64,000 nt of DNA from Rhizobium herbae (GCF_019511375.1 NZ_JAEUAO010000006.1:186001-250000), one strand, 5' to 3'; numbered from the stretch's first letter, positions 44,803 to 54,983 are shown. The notes: generated by a model from the sequence alone, not told the origin. Numbers and translations: made by a program.

Positions 44803-45732
44803 ATGCTCACGTCCGACGATCTTGCCTTCTTTTCGGTCCTCACAGCCTGCAAATCCCTTGCCGAAAGCGCGAGAAAGCTTAACGTTACCCCTCCGGCGGT
44901 GACCCAGCGTCTGCGCGCGCTTGAAGAGAAAGTCGGGGTAAGGCTGATCGACCGCTCGGGGCGCCACCTGCGTCTTACCGAAGAGGGTTCACTGGTCGCT
45001 TCCCACAGTGTCATCGTCAGCGATGCCATCGAATCGCTTACCGAAGCCCTGGCTGATCGCAAGGGTGCGGTCCGCGGGCACCTCAGGGTCGCAGCACCTC
45101 ACGGTTTTGGTAGGATCTACGTGGCCCCGGTGGTGGAGGCTTTTGCTCGAGAGCATCGTGATGCCACCGCCACCTTGCAACTGTCCGACCATCCCACGGC
45201 ATTGATCGTTGACAGCTATGAGGTGGTTGTTCACATCGGGGCGTCCGCGCATCTGGATCAAGTCGTGACGACGCTGGCACGGAACAACCGGATTCTCTGC
45301 GCAAGTCCCGAATACCTAACTTCGGCTGCGCCCGTTACTACGCCCGCCGATCTGGCGCGACATCGCTGCCTTGTCGTTCGCGAGAATGAGGAGGACGTAA
45401 CGCTCTGGCGGTTTAAGGGATCACGGCAGGAAAGTGCGACCGTGCGCGTCAACCCCGTCATGTCGAGTAATGATGGCGCCGTTATTCGGGATTGGGCGCT
45501 GGCGGGTCAGGGTATCATGATGCGCTCCGAATGGGCCGTTGCAAAAGACCTCGCCGACGGACGGCTCAGGCAAGTACTTCCCAACTGGAAGCTGCCGTCG
45601 GCCGATATCGTCGCCATCCTCGGATCGCGGCACGGACGAAGTGCGCGCACGGCCGCTTTCCTGACAATGCTGCGTCAGTCGCTGAAACCACCGCCCTGGA
45701 GAGCCGATCCTGCGGAGAAGCCTGGTCAATAA
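44803..45732 (+). CDS. LysR-family regulator
   Basis: 309 aa. HTH: LTSDDLAFFSVLTACKSLAE, LNVTPPAVTQRLRALEEKVG, LRLTEEGSLVASH; effector domain with LRVAAPHGFGRIYVAPVVEAF. The 3' end overlaps that of the convergent aldehyde dehydrogenase by 7 nt. No divergent partner is intact: upstream lies only the ArgE-type remnant, so its original target may have been lost, and the aldehyde dehydrogenase is a possible current target. Confidence 0.86.
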   Translation: MLTSDDLAFFSVLTACKSLAESARKLNVTPPAVTQRLRALEEKVGVRLIDRSGRHLRLTEEGSLVASHSVIVSDAIESLTEALADRKGAVRGHLRVAAPHGFGRIYVAPVVEAFAREHRDATATLQLSDHPTALIVDSYEVVVHIGASAHLDQVVTTLARNNRILCASPEYLTSAAPVTTPADLARHRCLVVRENEEDVTLWRFKGSRQESATVRVNPVMSSNDGAVIRDWALAGQGIMMRSEWAVAKDLADGRLRQVLPNWKLPSADIVAILGSRHGRSARTAAFLTMLRQSLKPPPWRADPAEKPGQ

Positions 45733-47156
45733 CCGACGATCGACTTCGTTTCGAGATACTCTTCGAGCCCGTATACGCCATACTCGCGGCCGTTGCCCGA
45801 CCGCTTGTAGCCACCGAAGGCGGCCGCTCCGTCCCAAGCCGGATAGTTGATATGAACCTGACCGGCACGAATGCGACTGGCGACCCGGCGTGCGCGCTCC
45901 GGGTCTGAAGACTGAACATGGGCGCCCAATCCATAGACGGTGTCGTTAGCAATCGCGATTGCCTCTTCCTCGTCCCTGTAGGGCATGATGGAAAGGACGG
46001 GACCGAAGATTTCTTCGCGAGCAATCCGCATGTGGGGCGTCACTTCGGAAAAGATCGTGGGTTGCGTGAAAAAGCCGCTGTCAAGGCCCCCCGGCCGACC
46101 GAGCCCGCCGCACAGCAGCTTGGCGCCGTCATCGATGCCGGCCTGGATCATGACCTGTACCCGCTCGAACTGAGCACGGTTGGCGATAGGGCCCATGTCC
46201 GTTGCCGGATCGAGCGGCGCCCCGACGCGGATGGCACGCGCAGTGGCGCCAGCCAATTCCTCGACTTCACCGAGCCGATGTGCGGGCACAAGCATGCGCG
46301 TCGGGGCGCTGCACGACTGGCCGACATTGCGCATTCCGGCGAGCACGCCCTTCGCTACCGCTTCGCCGAAGTCGGCATCGTCGAGAAAAATGTTCGGTGA
46401 TTTGCCGCCCAGTTCCTGCACCACCCGCTTCACCGTCGGTGCGGCCGCCTGCGCGACAAGCACCCCAGCGCGGGTGGAACCGGTAATCGAAATCATGTCG
46501 ACTTCTGGATGGCTGGCAAGCGCTGCGCCTACGCTCTCGCCAGTGCCGTTGACCAGATTGAATACGCCCGGCAGAACGCCGGCGTCATGCATCAGTTGGG
46601 CAAAGAGCAGAGCGCTATAAGGTGACAGCTCACTGGGCTTGAGGACAATGGTGCAGCCTGCTGCGATGGCGGGAGCGACCTTCGCCGTGATCTGGTAAAG
46701 TGGCCAGTTCCAAGGTGTGATCAGCGCACAAACCCCGATCGGTTCCTTGGCGGTTGCGGTGCCCCCATCAACCTTTGTAAATTGGTACTTCTCGAGAACC
46801 TCCATCTGGACACGGATGTGCTCGGCAGCAAAAGGAACCTGGGATTCCTGCGCGAAGCTGATCGCCGCTCCCATTTCCACGACGAGCGCTTCCGCGAACG
46901 TATCCGCTCTTTCTTTCAGGAGAGAATGCATCCTGCCGAGCAGACCAAGCCTCTCTGAAACAGATGCTTGAGAGAAAACCGGGAATGCGTTGCGCGCAGC
47001 TGCAACCGCGAGGTCGACGTGGTTAGCACCGCCCGCAGCAATTTGCCCAACAACCTGCTCGGTGGCTGGATTAACGACAGGCAAACGGGTTACATCCCCA
47101 GCTTCCTGCCACTTCCCACCAATGTAGAACTGGCTCTCGCGTCCCGTCAGCATCAT
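45726..47156 (-). CDS. NAD(P)-dependent aldehyde dehydrogenase (B)
   Basis: 476 aa from the ATG at 47156 with AGGTG just upstream; the open frame extends to 47345 without support. ALDH marks: TPWNWPLYQITAKVAPAIAA, SITGSTRAGVLVAQ, Glu in ELGGKSPNIFLDD, Cys in RNVGQSCSAPTRML, and the ending AFGGYKRSGNGREYG. It is distinct from copies A and C; the WNWPLYQI motif fits broad aliphatic/aromatic aldehyde dehydrogenases rather than SSADH. No operon partner lies directly adjacent on its strand. Confidence 0.87.
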   Translation of the reverse strand: MMLTGRESQFYIGGKWQEAGDVTRLPVVNPATEQVVGQIAAGGANHVDLAVAAARNAFPVFSQASVSERLGLLGRMHSLLKERADTFAEALVVEMGAAISFAQESQVPFAAEHIRVQMEVLEKYQFTKVDGGTATAKEPIGVCALITPWNWPLYQITAKVAPAIAAGCTIVLKPSELSPYSALLFAQLMHDAGVLPGVFNLVNGTGESVGAALASHPEVDMISITGSTRAGVLVAQAAAPTVKRVVQELGGKSPNIFLDDADFGEAVAKGVLAGMRNVGQSCSAPTRMLVPAHRLGEVEELAGATARAIRVGAPLDPATDMGPIANRAQFERVQVMIQAGIDDGAKLLCGGLGRPGGLDSGFFTQPTIFSEVTPHMRIAREEIFGPVLSIMPYRDEEEAIAIANDTVYGLGAHVQSSDPERARRVASRIRAGQVHINYPAWDGAAAFGGYKRSGNGREYGVYGLEEYLETKSIVGY

Positions 47157-47513
47157 TTCACCTCGCTTCACGACATTGCGGCCATTGGACCTGCCCTGCA
47201 TAAGGATGCCCGCAAAGACCGGAAGATGACATTTAGGAAGTCTGAATGTTTGCTTAAGACAGGTGTTAACCACAAAGTCGCTCACACCGACTGAACAGCA
47301 TGGTAGCGGGCTCGAATATGTCGTTGCTGTTGCCGGCGCCGTCACCCTCCCTACCTGGAATGCCGTGACCCGTACCTCTATGGGCTCTCAGCGCGAGGCG
47401 CGCTTGAGCGATTCCGGCAATCAAAGATGAGTAGTTTCGCTTGTTTCATTGAAGATCAGGGATTGAAGACATCTGTGCTTTGCCGTTGAGATCCCTCAAC
47501 GAGACAATAATCT

Positions 47514-47580
47514 ATGAAACGAATGTTTGCGTTTGCAGTCATGCGCGCTGATTGGCCTGGCTGCTGCCCCGTCGCAAGCG
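47514..47580 (+). pseudogene. Signal-peptide remnant of a lost exported protein
   Basis: From ATG 47514 the DNA reads MKRMFAFAVM and, after a one-base shift, ALIGLAAAPSQAA: a normal bacterial export signal with its cleavage site. Stops follow in every frame. It is likely the head of a decayed binding-protein gene. The rest of 47157-47948 holds no recognised gene, though it may be more debris of the same operon. Confidence 0.4.
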
Positions 47581-47948
47581 GCCTCTACCGCGTAACACCT
47601 AGCCTTCTGGAAGGTAACCATCGCGCCGCAATTTATCCAGAGTTCCGTCCGCACTAGCAGGTTGCGAAACAGCTGAAAGCGCTTCCGCTCAAGTGACTGT
47701 CGCCGGCGACATAGGCCGATCTTATCATGCGGCCATCGTACGGACGTTCAGTCGGCGTTCAGCGACCTCGGCGATATCGGCATCGACTAATATTTCGTTA
47801 CGTCGTGCTGAAATCGCCGATCGTCAAATCGCGTCTGCCGCTGACCAGCCTCTTTCCCTTTTGAGCCGGCAAAGGCCAGCAAAGGCGGAGAGGCTCCTCC
47901 TAAGCGGCCATTCCGAGAGCTGCTGGAAATGACCAACTCGCCCCCGGG

Positions 47949-49322
47949 TCAAGCCATGAGGGCCCTGACATCCCCGTCCTCAATTGTCTGGTCGAGCGTC
48001 TTCCGTGTGCGATCGACAATCGCATCGATATCGCTGTCGGTGCAGCAAAGCGGCGGCGCGTAGCCCAGCACGCCATTTCCAAAGGCGCGAATGATAAGGC
48101 CGTTGTCCCAAGCCCGGTCGAAAATCCGGCGAGAAGGATCGGCCACGGCGGGAAGCGGCGTCTTTTTCGTTTTATCGGTGACGAGTTCGATCGCCGCCAG
48201 CATGCCTCGGCCTCTGACGTCGCCGACGAGCGGATGGTCGGCAAGACCCTGCAGCCCCTCCATAAGGCGAGCGCCTGCCCGCCGACCATTTTCCAGGAGC
48301 CCGCCCTCATAGAGCCGCAAAGCCTCGAGCCCCACCGCGGCGCTCACCGGATGGGCGGAGTAGGTATAGCCATGGCCCACGGCGGAACCGCCGGCACCGT
48401 CGGCAATGGTGTTATAGACGTGGTCCGTCATGAAGACCGCGCCCATCGGCGCATAGCCGGAGGTCAGGCCCTTGGCGACGGTGAGAAAATCGGGAACCAC
48501 ATCGTCTTCGCTACAGGCGAAAAGCGGGCCGGTGCGGCCAAATCCGGTGATCACCTCGTCGGCGATGAACAGGATGTCGAGTTCGCGGCAGAGATCGCGC
48601 ATCGCCTTCATCCAGCCCCTCGGCGGCACCAACACCCCACCGGAACCTTGGATCGGTTCGGCATAGAAAGCCGCCACCCGTTCGGCGCCGATTTCCTCCA
48701 CCTTCCGTCGCAGGGCCTGCCGTGAGGCATTGATGATCGCTTGTGGATCGGTACCCACAGGATTGCGATAGACATAATGCGAGGGGATCTTGTGCTGCCA
48801 CTCGAACGGTATGCCGAAGCCGGCATGGAAGGCGGGAAGAGCTGTGAGCCCGGCGCCCACGGTCGAGGAGCCGTGATAGCCCTGTTCGAGCGAGATAAAC
48901 TGGTCTTTCTGCGGGGTTCCCTTGGCGTGATAATAAAAACGGATAAAGCGAACCGTGCTGTCGATCGCATCCGATCCGCCAAGGGTGAAATAAACATGGT
49001 TGAGATTGCCCGGCGCCCGCTCGGCAAGCGCCGCGGCAAGGCGGATCGCCGGCTCCGAACCGAGACCGAAATAGGCAGTGGCGTAAGGCAGTTCCCGCAT
49101 CTGCCGCGCGGCAGCCTCAACGATGCTTTCATGTCCGTACCCCGCATTCACGCACCAGAGACCGGCAAAGCCGTCGATAAGCTGGCGGCCGGTCATGTCG
49201 GTCACGGTCGCGCCGGACGCAGAGGACAGAACGCGCACGCCAAGCTTTTCGTGGGTGCGATAGGCGGCGACCGGATGAACGAGATGGGCGCGGTCGAGTT
49301 CGATAAGGGAGTTGCTGTGCAT
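47949..49322 (-). CDS. Class III omega-aminotransferase (second copy)
   Basis: 457 aa. FAGLWCVNAGYGHESIVEAA, TLGGSDAIDSTVRFIRFYYH, ILFIADEVITGFGRTG and the Lys in LTVAKGLTSGYAPMGA. Homologous to the enzyme at 42331 but with many differences, including a shorter N-terminus. The tandem-GNAT gene B lies 12 nt upstream on the same strand, so transamination and N-acetylation appear linked, as where one amino group of a diamine is blocked. Confidence 0.86.
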   Translation of the reverse strand: MHSNSLIELDRAHLVHPVAAYRTHEKLGVRVLSSASGATVTDMTGRQLIDGFAGLWCVNAGYGHESIVEAAARQMRELPYATAYFGLGSEPAIRLAAALAERAPGNLNHVYFTLGGSDAIDSTVRFIRFYYHAKGTPQKDQFISLEQGYHGSSTVGAGLTALPAFHAGFGIPFEWQHKIPSHYVYRNPVGTDPQAIINASRQALRRKVEEIGAERVAAFYAEPIQGSGGVLVPPRGWMKAMRDLCRELDILFIADEVITGFGRTGPLFACSEDDVVPDFLTVAKGLTSGYAPMGAVFMTDHVYNTIADGAGGSAVGHGYTYSAHPVSAAVGLEALRLYEGGLLENGRRAGARLMEGLQGLADHPLVGDVRGRGMLAAIELVTDKTKKTPLPAVADPSRRIFDRAWDNGLIIRAFGNGVLGYAPPLCCTDSDIDAIVDRTRKTLDQTIEDGDVRALMA

Positions 49323-49334
49323 CGTTGTCTCCGT

Positions 49335-50165
49335 TCAGCCGAAAGCCTGATTGGCAAGGGCAAAGGTTGTGACATGGGGAGATGGATTGGTCTCGCCGCC
49401 GCGCCGCATCGCCGTCGCTCCACCGACATGGACGAGTCCAAACTCGGCCAGCCACTGCGACAAGCCTAGGTCCTTGGGTGTGTCGATGCGAAGAAATCTG
49501 TCGCTTCGAGCCGCTATTTGGAACAGGATGAGCTTGCGGGCATCCTCCGCATTCTCCGCCACCACGGGACCGATGACCTCACCGCGACCAAAGGACCGCG
49601 TTACTGAAAAACCTACGACATGCCCATCGCGCCGGATCACCGCAAACCGTCCGATATCCTTCATATAGAAAATCAGCTTACTGCGATCAGCGCCGAAGGC
49701 GACATTGTCCAGGGCGGCTATTTCCGGGAGATCACTGGGTTGCATCCACTCGACATCCATCGGCGCCTCAACGGCCGCGCAGATGCCCTGACATTGCAGG
49801 ATGTCGCCAACTTGGCGGAAGCCCACCTTTTCATAGAGCGGCAGGCCTTCCTGGGTCGCGATCAGTCTGCACGGCACATCGCGAGCACCATTAAGGCCCG
49901 CTTCCATCAAGCGGCGGCCGAGCCCACGTCCGCGCATGGCTTCGGCGACGATGACCATATTTATGGTGGCGCAGCCTCCAAAGCGTGTCGTGAGTGTAGT
50001 ACCCACGACCTTTTCGTTATCCAGCACGACCACGCCTGTGCTCATTGCAAGTGCCGTTTCCCAATCCGCCAGCCTGTGTGGCCATCCGGCCTGTCGTGAA
50101 AGCGCCAGCGCGCCTTCAAGATGTTCAGTGCCAAACGGAACCATGTGGAGTTGGGTCATATGCAT
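49335..50165 (-). CDS. Tandem-GNAT N-acetyltransferase (copy B)
   Basis: 276 aa from Met at 50165 (AGGGA about 9 nt upstream). GALALSRQAGWPHRLADWE, the acetyl-CoA loop VIVAEAMRGRGLGRRLMEAG and PLYEKVGFRQVGD in the first domain; SVTRSFGRGEVIGPVVAENA in the second. Same layout as copies at 29356 and 60259. Transcribed together with the aminotransferase at 47949. Confidence 0.8.
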   Translation of the reverse strand: MHMTQLHMVPFGTEHLEGALALSRQAGWPHRLADWETALAMSTGVVVLDNEKVVGTTLTTRFGGCATINMVIVAEAMRGRGLGRRLMEAGLNGARDVPCRLIATQEGLPLYEKVGFRQVGDILQCQGICAAVEAPMDVEWMQPSDLPEIAALDNVAFGADRSKLIFYMKDIGRFAVIRRDGHVVGFSVTRSFGRGEVIGPVVAENAEDARKLILFQIAARSDRFLRIDTPKDLGLSQWLAEFGLVHVGGATAMRRGGETNPSPHVTTFALANQAFG

Positions 50166-50562
50166 TGTCTGGATCCCTGCTTCTCTAAAGGGAAGAATAA
50201 CGTCAGCTGAAAAGAAGATCGTCCCGACAAATGGAGACGGGCGACATCTTTGACCGTGTTGGAGTGCGGTCACCGCATCTTATGCTGACAGCAAATCCAC
50301 GAATGGCTCGGTGCCTCAGCGGTTCGCGGGCGCAACTCTCTGCCAAATACCGACGAAATTCGGAAGAATCTGCTTCGCAGAGTGGCAATTGCGGCCAGTT
50401 GCTCTGCATAGCCTTCGTAGAATTGCTCATACGAAAGCGCCTCGGGCATAACCAAGGACCAACTCGATGATCCGACACCGATCGAAATCCACGAGCTTAG
50501 GTTACTGGAGTGTAGTCCCAATGTTCATGTATTCCGGCGTTGGCCTCTAGCGGAGCAAGGCG
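50166..50562. other. Divergent intergenic region, GNAT B and FAD oxidoreductase
   Basis: 397 nt between divergent starts. A minus-strand frame from Met at 50449 (60 codons, MPEALSYEQFYEGYAEQLAA...) has no clear ribosome site and no recognised family. Otherwise only promoter sequence is expected. Confidence 0.35.
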
Positions 50563-51840
50563 ATGAAGTTCGAATCCTACTGGCACGACACCGCATCGAA
50601 ATTCGCGGGCGCCTGCGTTGACCCCGTCGATGGCCGCTATGATGTTGTCGTTATCGGCGGGGGCTTCACGGGACTCGCCGCGGCGCGGCAGCTCGCAAAG
50701 TCGGGTGCGCGCGTTGCCGTGCTGGAGGCGAACCACGTCGGCTGGGGTGCATCTGGCCGCAACGGTGGACATCTCAACAACGGGCTTGCCCACAGCTTCA
50801 TCGCCGCCAAGGCAGAGCTTGGAAAAGAACGCGCAGTGGCGCTTTATCGCGCGCTCGACGACTCGATCGATACGATCGAAAAAATCGTTGCTGAAGAAAA
50901 GATCGACTGCGACTTCCGTCGAGCGGGGAAACTGAAGCTGGCGTCAAAGCCGCAGCATTTCGACGCCATCGCCCGCAATTTCGAAGCGGTTCATCGGGAG
51001 GTCGATCCGGATACCGCGCTGCTGAGGGCGGATGAACTCAAGACCGAGGTCGGCTCTCCCTTCCACGGCGCAATGCTGTCCAAGAAGAGCGCCATGATGC
51101 ATATGGGCCGGTATGTCGTTGGACTGGCCGATGCTGCGGTCAGGCATGGCGCCACGATATTCGAAAGGGCTTCGGTAACACGCCACACAGTTTCAAGCGC
51201 TAAGCACCGGCTGGAGACCTCTCGAGGCGAGGTGACCGCCGACCATGTCCTGGTCGCGACCGGTGCCTACACGTCCGGAGCCTCCTTCAACTATTTCCGG
51301 CGCCGCATCATTGCCGTCGGCAGTTTCCTGATAGCGACCCGGCCTTTGACCGCAGCTGAGGTGGCGGCCACCATGCCGGGCAACCGCACCTGCACCACCT
51401 CCATGAATATCGGCAACTATTTCCGCCTGTCGCCTGACAACCGGCTGATCTTCGGCGGCCGCGCCCGCTTCGCCGCGACATCGGATCAACGTTCGGACGC
51501 CAAGAGTGGCGCCATCCTGCGCGCTAGCCTCGCCCAGATATTTCCGCAGCTCGCCAATGTCGAGATCGATTATTGCTGGGGCGGCCTGGTCGATATGACC
51601 AAGGACCGGTTTCCCCGGGCGGGCTATGTGGATGGCGTCTGGTATGCAATGGGCTATTCGGGCCATGGTGCGCAGCTCTCGACCCATCTGGGAATGATTA
51701 TGGCAGACGCCATACTCGGCAAGGCGGATCGCAATCCGCTCAAGGGTCTCGAATGGCCCGCCGTTCCCGGCCATTTCGGCAAGCCCTGGTTTCTGCCACT
51801 GGTCGGGCTCTACTACAAGACCCTCGACAGATTTCAATAG
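50563..51840 (+). CDS. FAD-dependent amine oxidoreductase (PuuB/OrdL-like)
   Basis: 425 aa, intact. FAD fingerprint VVVIGGGFTGLAAARQLA with GWGASGRNGGHLNN, then LSPDNRLIFGGRARFAA and the C-terminal YAMGYSGHGAQLSTHLG. Family members oxidise gamma-glutamylputrescine, other N-blocked amines or D-amino acids to imine/aldehyde plus H2O2 or via quinone. It is a full-length counterpart of the frameshifted gene at 37476. It stands alone on the plus strand, followed by a strong terminator. Confidence 0.85.
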   Translation: MKFESYWHDTASKFAGACVDPVDGRYDVVVIGGGFTGLAAARQLAKSGARVAVLEANHVGWGASGRNGGHLNNGLAHSFIAAKAELGKERAVALYRALDDSIDTIEKIVAEEKIDCDFRRAGKLKLASKPQHFDAIARNFEAVHREVDPDTALLRADELKTEVGSPFHGAMLSKKSAMMHMGRYVVGLADAAVRHGATIFERASVTRHTVSSAKHRLETSRGEVTADHVLVATGAYTSGASFNYFRRRIIAVGSFLIATRPLTAAEVAATMPGNRTCTTSMNIGNYFRLSPDNRLIFGGRARFAATSDQRSDAKSGAILRASLAQIFPQLANVEIDYCWGGLVDMTKDRFPRAGYVDGVWYAMGYSGHGAQLSTHLGMIMADAILGKADRNPLKGLEWPAVPGHFGKPWFLPLVGLYYKTLDRFQ

Positions 51841-51873
51841 GCGGCCCCTCCTCCTCCCCCTGCCGCCAACTAG

Positions 51874-51906
51874 GGCGCGGATCTCACGATCCGCGCCTCC
51901 TTTTTT
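51874..51906 (+). terminator. Rho-independent terminator after the FAD oxidoreductase
   Basis: GGCGCGGATC, loop TCAC, GATCCGCGCC, then TCC and six T. A perfect 10-bp GC-rich stem with a U-tract 33 nt after the stop codon; the clearest intrinsic terminator in the window. Confidence 0.9.
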
Positions 51907-52008
51907 AACCGATGGAATAGCTCAACGCCGAGTTTGCCGCGCTTGCTGCCGCAGCCGGAGCCAGTGGAATAGGTCCGCGGATGCCGACGAAAGAACTCAC
52001 GCGGCCCC

Positions 52009-53052
52009 TCAGAGAAGACGCTCGAGCACTGCCCTCGCGATCGTCTCGGTCTTGTCTCTTCCGGGAATGATGCCGATCCCGGCCTTCGTCGTCGCTTCGA
52101 TGGCGGACACCATGCGGGCGGCAGCCGGCGTCTCTCCGAGGTGCTCCAGCATCATCGCGCCCGACCAGATCGCGGCGATTGGATTGGCGATTCCAAGATG
52201 GGCGATGTCGGGCGCGGATCCGTGGACCGGTTCGAACATGGACGGCGCTGAGCGATCAGGATTGATGTTGGCGGACGCCGCAAAGCCCAGCCCACCCTGG
52301 ATGGCGGCACCGAGATCGGTGAGGATATCGCCGAACAGGTTGGAAGCGACAACGACGTCGAGCGATTCCGGCGCCATGACCATGCGCGCCGCCATCGCGT
52401 CGATGTGATAGCTCGTCACCTCGACATCTGGATATTCGGCCGCCAGCCTTCGCGTGATCTCGTCCCAAAACACCATGGAATATTTCTGGGCGTTGGATTT
52501 GGTGACCGAGGCCAATTTACCGCGCCGCATGCGAGCCTGCTCGAAAGCGAAGCGCAGGATGCGTTCGACGCCTTTTCGGGTGAAAATGGAGGTCTCCACC
52601 GCCACCTCGTCAGCTGTCCCCTGATGGATTCGGCCGCCAGCGCCGGAATATTCGCCCTCTGTGTTTTCGCGGATGCAGAGAATGTCGAACGCACCGCTTT
52701 TCAGCGGACCCGAGACCCCTGGCAGCAGCCGGTGAGGGCGAATATTGGCATATTGTGTGAAAGCCTTGCGGATCGGCAGCAGCAGCCCGTGCAGCGAAAC
52801 TGAGTCCGGCACTTCGGCCGGCCAACCCACGGCGCCGAGCAGGATCGCATCGAAGCGACTGAGTGTTTCGATCCCATCCGTCGGCATCATGGCGCCGGTC
52901 TGTTTGTAGAAGTCGCAGGACCAAGGAAAGGCCGTCCCTTCAAGCGAAAAGCCTGACGTCTTCGCCGTGGCCTGCAGCACGTCCCAGGCGGCCTCGGTGA
53001 CCGGGTTGCCGATGCCGTCCCCCGGCAGTAGCGCGATGGAATAGGTCTTCAT
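52009..53052 (-). CDS. Tartrate/D-malate dehydrogenase-type decarboxylating dehydrogenase
   Basis: 347 aa of the isocitrate/isopropylmalate dehydrogenase fold. IALLPGDGIGNPVTEAAWD, LLLPIRKAFTQYANIRPHR, CIRENTEGEYSGAGG, SVTKSNAQKYSMVFWDE and the metal site in VVASNLFGDILTDLGAAI. The PIRKAFxxYANIRP and ENTEGEYS forms fit tartrate dehydrogenase/decarboxylase (TtuC, DmlA). Requires NAD and a divalent metal. It overlaps the upstream aldehyde dehydrogenase by 4 nt, so it may oxidise a hydroxy-acid product of that branch. Confidence 0.83.
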   Translation of the reverse strand: MKTYSIALLPGDGIGNPVTEAAWDVLQATAKTSGFSLEGTAFPWSCDFYKQTGAMMPTDGIETLSRFDAILLGAVGWPAEVPDSVSLHGLLLPIRKAFTQYANIRPHRLLPGVSGPLKSGAFDILCIRENTEGEYSGAGGRIHQGTADEVAVETSIFTRKGVERILRFAFEQARMRRGKLASVTKSNAQKYSMVFWDEITRRLAAEYPDVEVTSYHIDAMAARMVMAPESLDVVVASNLFGDILTDLGAAIQGGLGFAASANINPDRSAPSMFEPVHGSAPDIAHLGIANPIAAIWSGAMMLEHLGETPAAARMVSAIEATTKAGIGIIPGRDKTETIARAVLERLL

Positions 53053-54524
53053 GTCTGATCCTGGAGGTTGATGAGCACACTCTTGCTCTTGCGGTTGGCA
53101 TGATAGGCTTCGCGGCCGAGATCCTTGCCGATACCCGAACGCTTGTAGCCGCCCGTCGGCAGGATATGGTCGCGGGAGCGGCTGTAGCGATTGACCCAGA
53201 CGGTGCCGGCCTGCAGCCGGCGCGTCATGCGGATGGAGCGGTTGAGATCGCGGGTGAAGAGACCCGCCGCCAGCCCGTATGAGGGGTGATCGGCCAGTGC
53301 GAGCGCCTCTTCCTCATCGGCGAAGCTCTGCACCGTCAGCACCGGCCCGAAGATTTCCTCTTTGACCGCAGGGGAGGCCTGGTCGACATTCGACAGCAGC
53401 GTCGGAGCATAGAAATAGCCTTCCCGCTCGAGGCGTTTGCCGCCGGCAAGGCATTCGGCGCCGGCGTCGCGCGCCGCACGCACGATCGCGTGGATGCGAT
53501 CGATCTGACGCTCGGAAATGATTGGCGAGTAGTTGGAGCGCTCGTCCCAGGTTGGGCCGGGCTCGATCGTTGCCATTCGAGCGAGCAGGGCGGCGACCAG
53601 CGGCTCCATCGCAGCTTCCTCAACGAGGACCCGAGAGCCCGCGACGCACGCCTGTCCGGCGTTGGAGAGGATGCTGTTTGCGATCGCATCGGCGGCAAGC
53701 ATCAGATCGGTGTCGGAAAAGACGATTTGCGGACTCTTGCCGCCGAGTTCCAGTGTCATCGGCTTGACGCCTGTCCTGGCAATATTCGCCATGATCGCGG
53801 AACCGGCCCCCGTCGAGCCGGTGAAGCTGATCTTGCCGATATCGGGATGGCCGGTCATCGCCTGGCCCGTGGTCTGCCCGTCGCCAAGCACGATGTTGAT
53901 GAGACCTTCCGGAATGCCGGCGCGGACGGCAAGTTGAGCGAGATAGAGCGTCGAAAAGGGCGTCATCTCCGAGGGCTTCAAGACAATGGCATTTCCTGCA
54001 GCAAGTGCCGGACCCAGTTTCCAGCCCGCCATGGAGAGTGGGAAATTCCATGGCGTGATCGCCCCGACGACGCCATAGGGCTCGGTCATGATCATGCCGA
54101 GGCTTAAGTCGTCCGTCGGCACGAGGTCGCTGCCTTCCTTGTCGGCGAATTCGGCGAAGAAGCGTATCTGCTCGGCAGTGACCACGACGTCGCCCTGCAT
54201 CAGCTGGGCGATCGGGCGCGTGGAGGAGACGGCTTCTAGGCGGGCAAGGGTTTCGCCTTCAGCCTCGATCAGGTCCGCCCAGCGATGCATTGCATTCGTG
54301 CGCTCGCGAGGGCGCCGGGTGGACCAGCCGCTTTCGCGAAGCGCCGTCTTCGCAACCGATACGGCCTGATCGACGAGGTCAGCGTCGGCCACGGGGCAAT
54401 CGGCGTAGGCGATGGCATCGGACGGGCGATGCATGGGCAGCACGCCGTTGGCACCGATATAGCGACCGCCGATGAAATGACCTTTCGGCAACTCGATTGT
54501 GTCGGGATTGAAGCTCAGAGCCAT
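53049..54524 (-). CDS. NAD(P)-dependent aldehyde dehydrogenase (C)
   Basis: 491 aa. TPWNFPLSMAGWKLGPALAA, SFTGSTGAGSAIMAN, Glu in LELGGKSPQIVFSD, Cys in SNAGQACVAGSRVLV, and YKRSGIGKDLGREAY near the end. Similar to betaine/gamma-aminobutyraldehyde-type dehydrogenases. Translationally coupled to the tartrate-type dehydrogenase (ATGA overlap), and preceded on the same strand by cupin C, the hydroxyacid dehydrogenase and the M20 hydrolase, forming an operon from 57068 to 52009. Confidence 0.87.
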   Translation of the reverse strand: MALSFNPDTIELPKGHFIGGRYIGANGVLPMHRPSDAIAYADCPVADADLVDQAVSVAKTALRESGWSTRRPRERTNAMHRWADLIEAEGETLARLEAVSSTRPIAQLMQGDVVVTAEQIRFFAEFADKEGSDLVPTDDLSLGMIMTEPYGVVGAITPWNFPLSMAGWKLGPALAAGNAIVLKPSEMTPFSTLYLAQLAVRAGIPEGLINIVLGDGQTTGQAMTGHPDIGKISFTGSTGAGSAIMANIARTGVKPMTLELGGKSPQIVFSDTDLMLAADAIANSILSNAGQACVAGSRVLVEEAAMEPLVAALLARMATIEPGPTWDERSNYSPIISERQIDRIHAIVRAARDAGAECLAGGKRLEREGYFYAPTLLSNVDQASPAVKEEIFGPVLTVQSFADEEEALALADHPSYGLAAGLFTRDLNRSIRMTRRLQAGTVWVNRYSRSRDHILPTGGYKRSGIGKDLGREAYHANRKSKSVLINLQDQT

Positions 54525-54629
54525 GGCCGTGTCCTTGCTGATGATAGGGCCGAGACCACACGAGGCCTTATGCGACTATTTCTGTCCATAGGGCTCGTGT
54601 GTTACTCGTGGGACTGGTCGGTGGTGCGG

Positions 54630-54983
54630 TTACATCACCGCCACATAGATCTTCCTGACGGTTTCGATGGTGCGCCATGTGCCGGTGAAGCCCGGCTTCA
54701 TAACAAAACTGTCGCCTGCCTTGTAGGTAACCGGTTCGCCGTCATCCGGTGTGAGCTCAACGACGCCTTGGAGGATATGGCAGAACTCGAAGGTCTCGCC
54801 CTTGATCGAGCGGGTGAGGCCTGGCGTTGCTTCCCAGACACCGGTATGGACGAGTCCATCGCGTGCCACATCCTGAGCCCAGGTCTTGAACGAGGGGTCG
54901 CCGGAGATTAGCCGCTCCGGAACCGGTTTGGATTCGCGCGGGGCCTCTGTGCTGTTCGGTTCGATGGTCTTGAGTAGGGACAT
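54630..54983 (-). CDS. Small cupin, DUF861/EutQ-like (copy C)
   Basis: 117 aa with MSLLKTIEPN at the start, SIKGETFEFCHILQGVVELT and AGDSFVMKPGFTGTWRTIE. Much closer to copy A (30401) than to copy B. Encoded between the 2-hydroxyacid dehydrogenase and aldehyde dehydrogenase C on the minus strand with gaps of 27 and 105 nt. Confidence 0.8.
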   Translation of the reverse strand: MSLLKTIEPNSTEAPRESKPVPERLISGDPSFKTWAQDVARDGLVHTGVWEATPGLTRSIKGETFEFCHILQGVVELTPDDGEPVTYKAGDSFVMKPGFTGTWRTIETVRKIYVAVM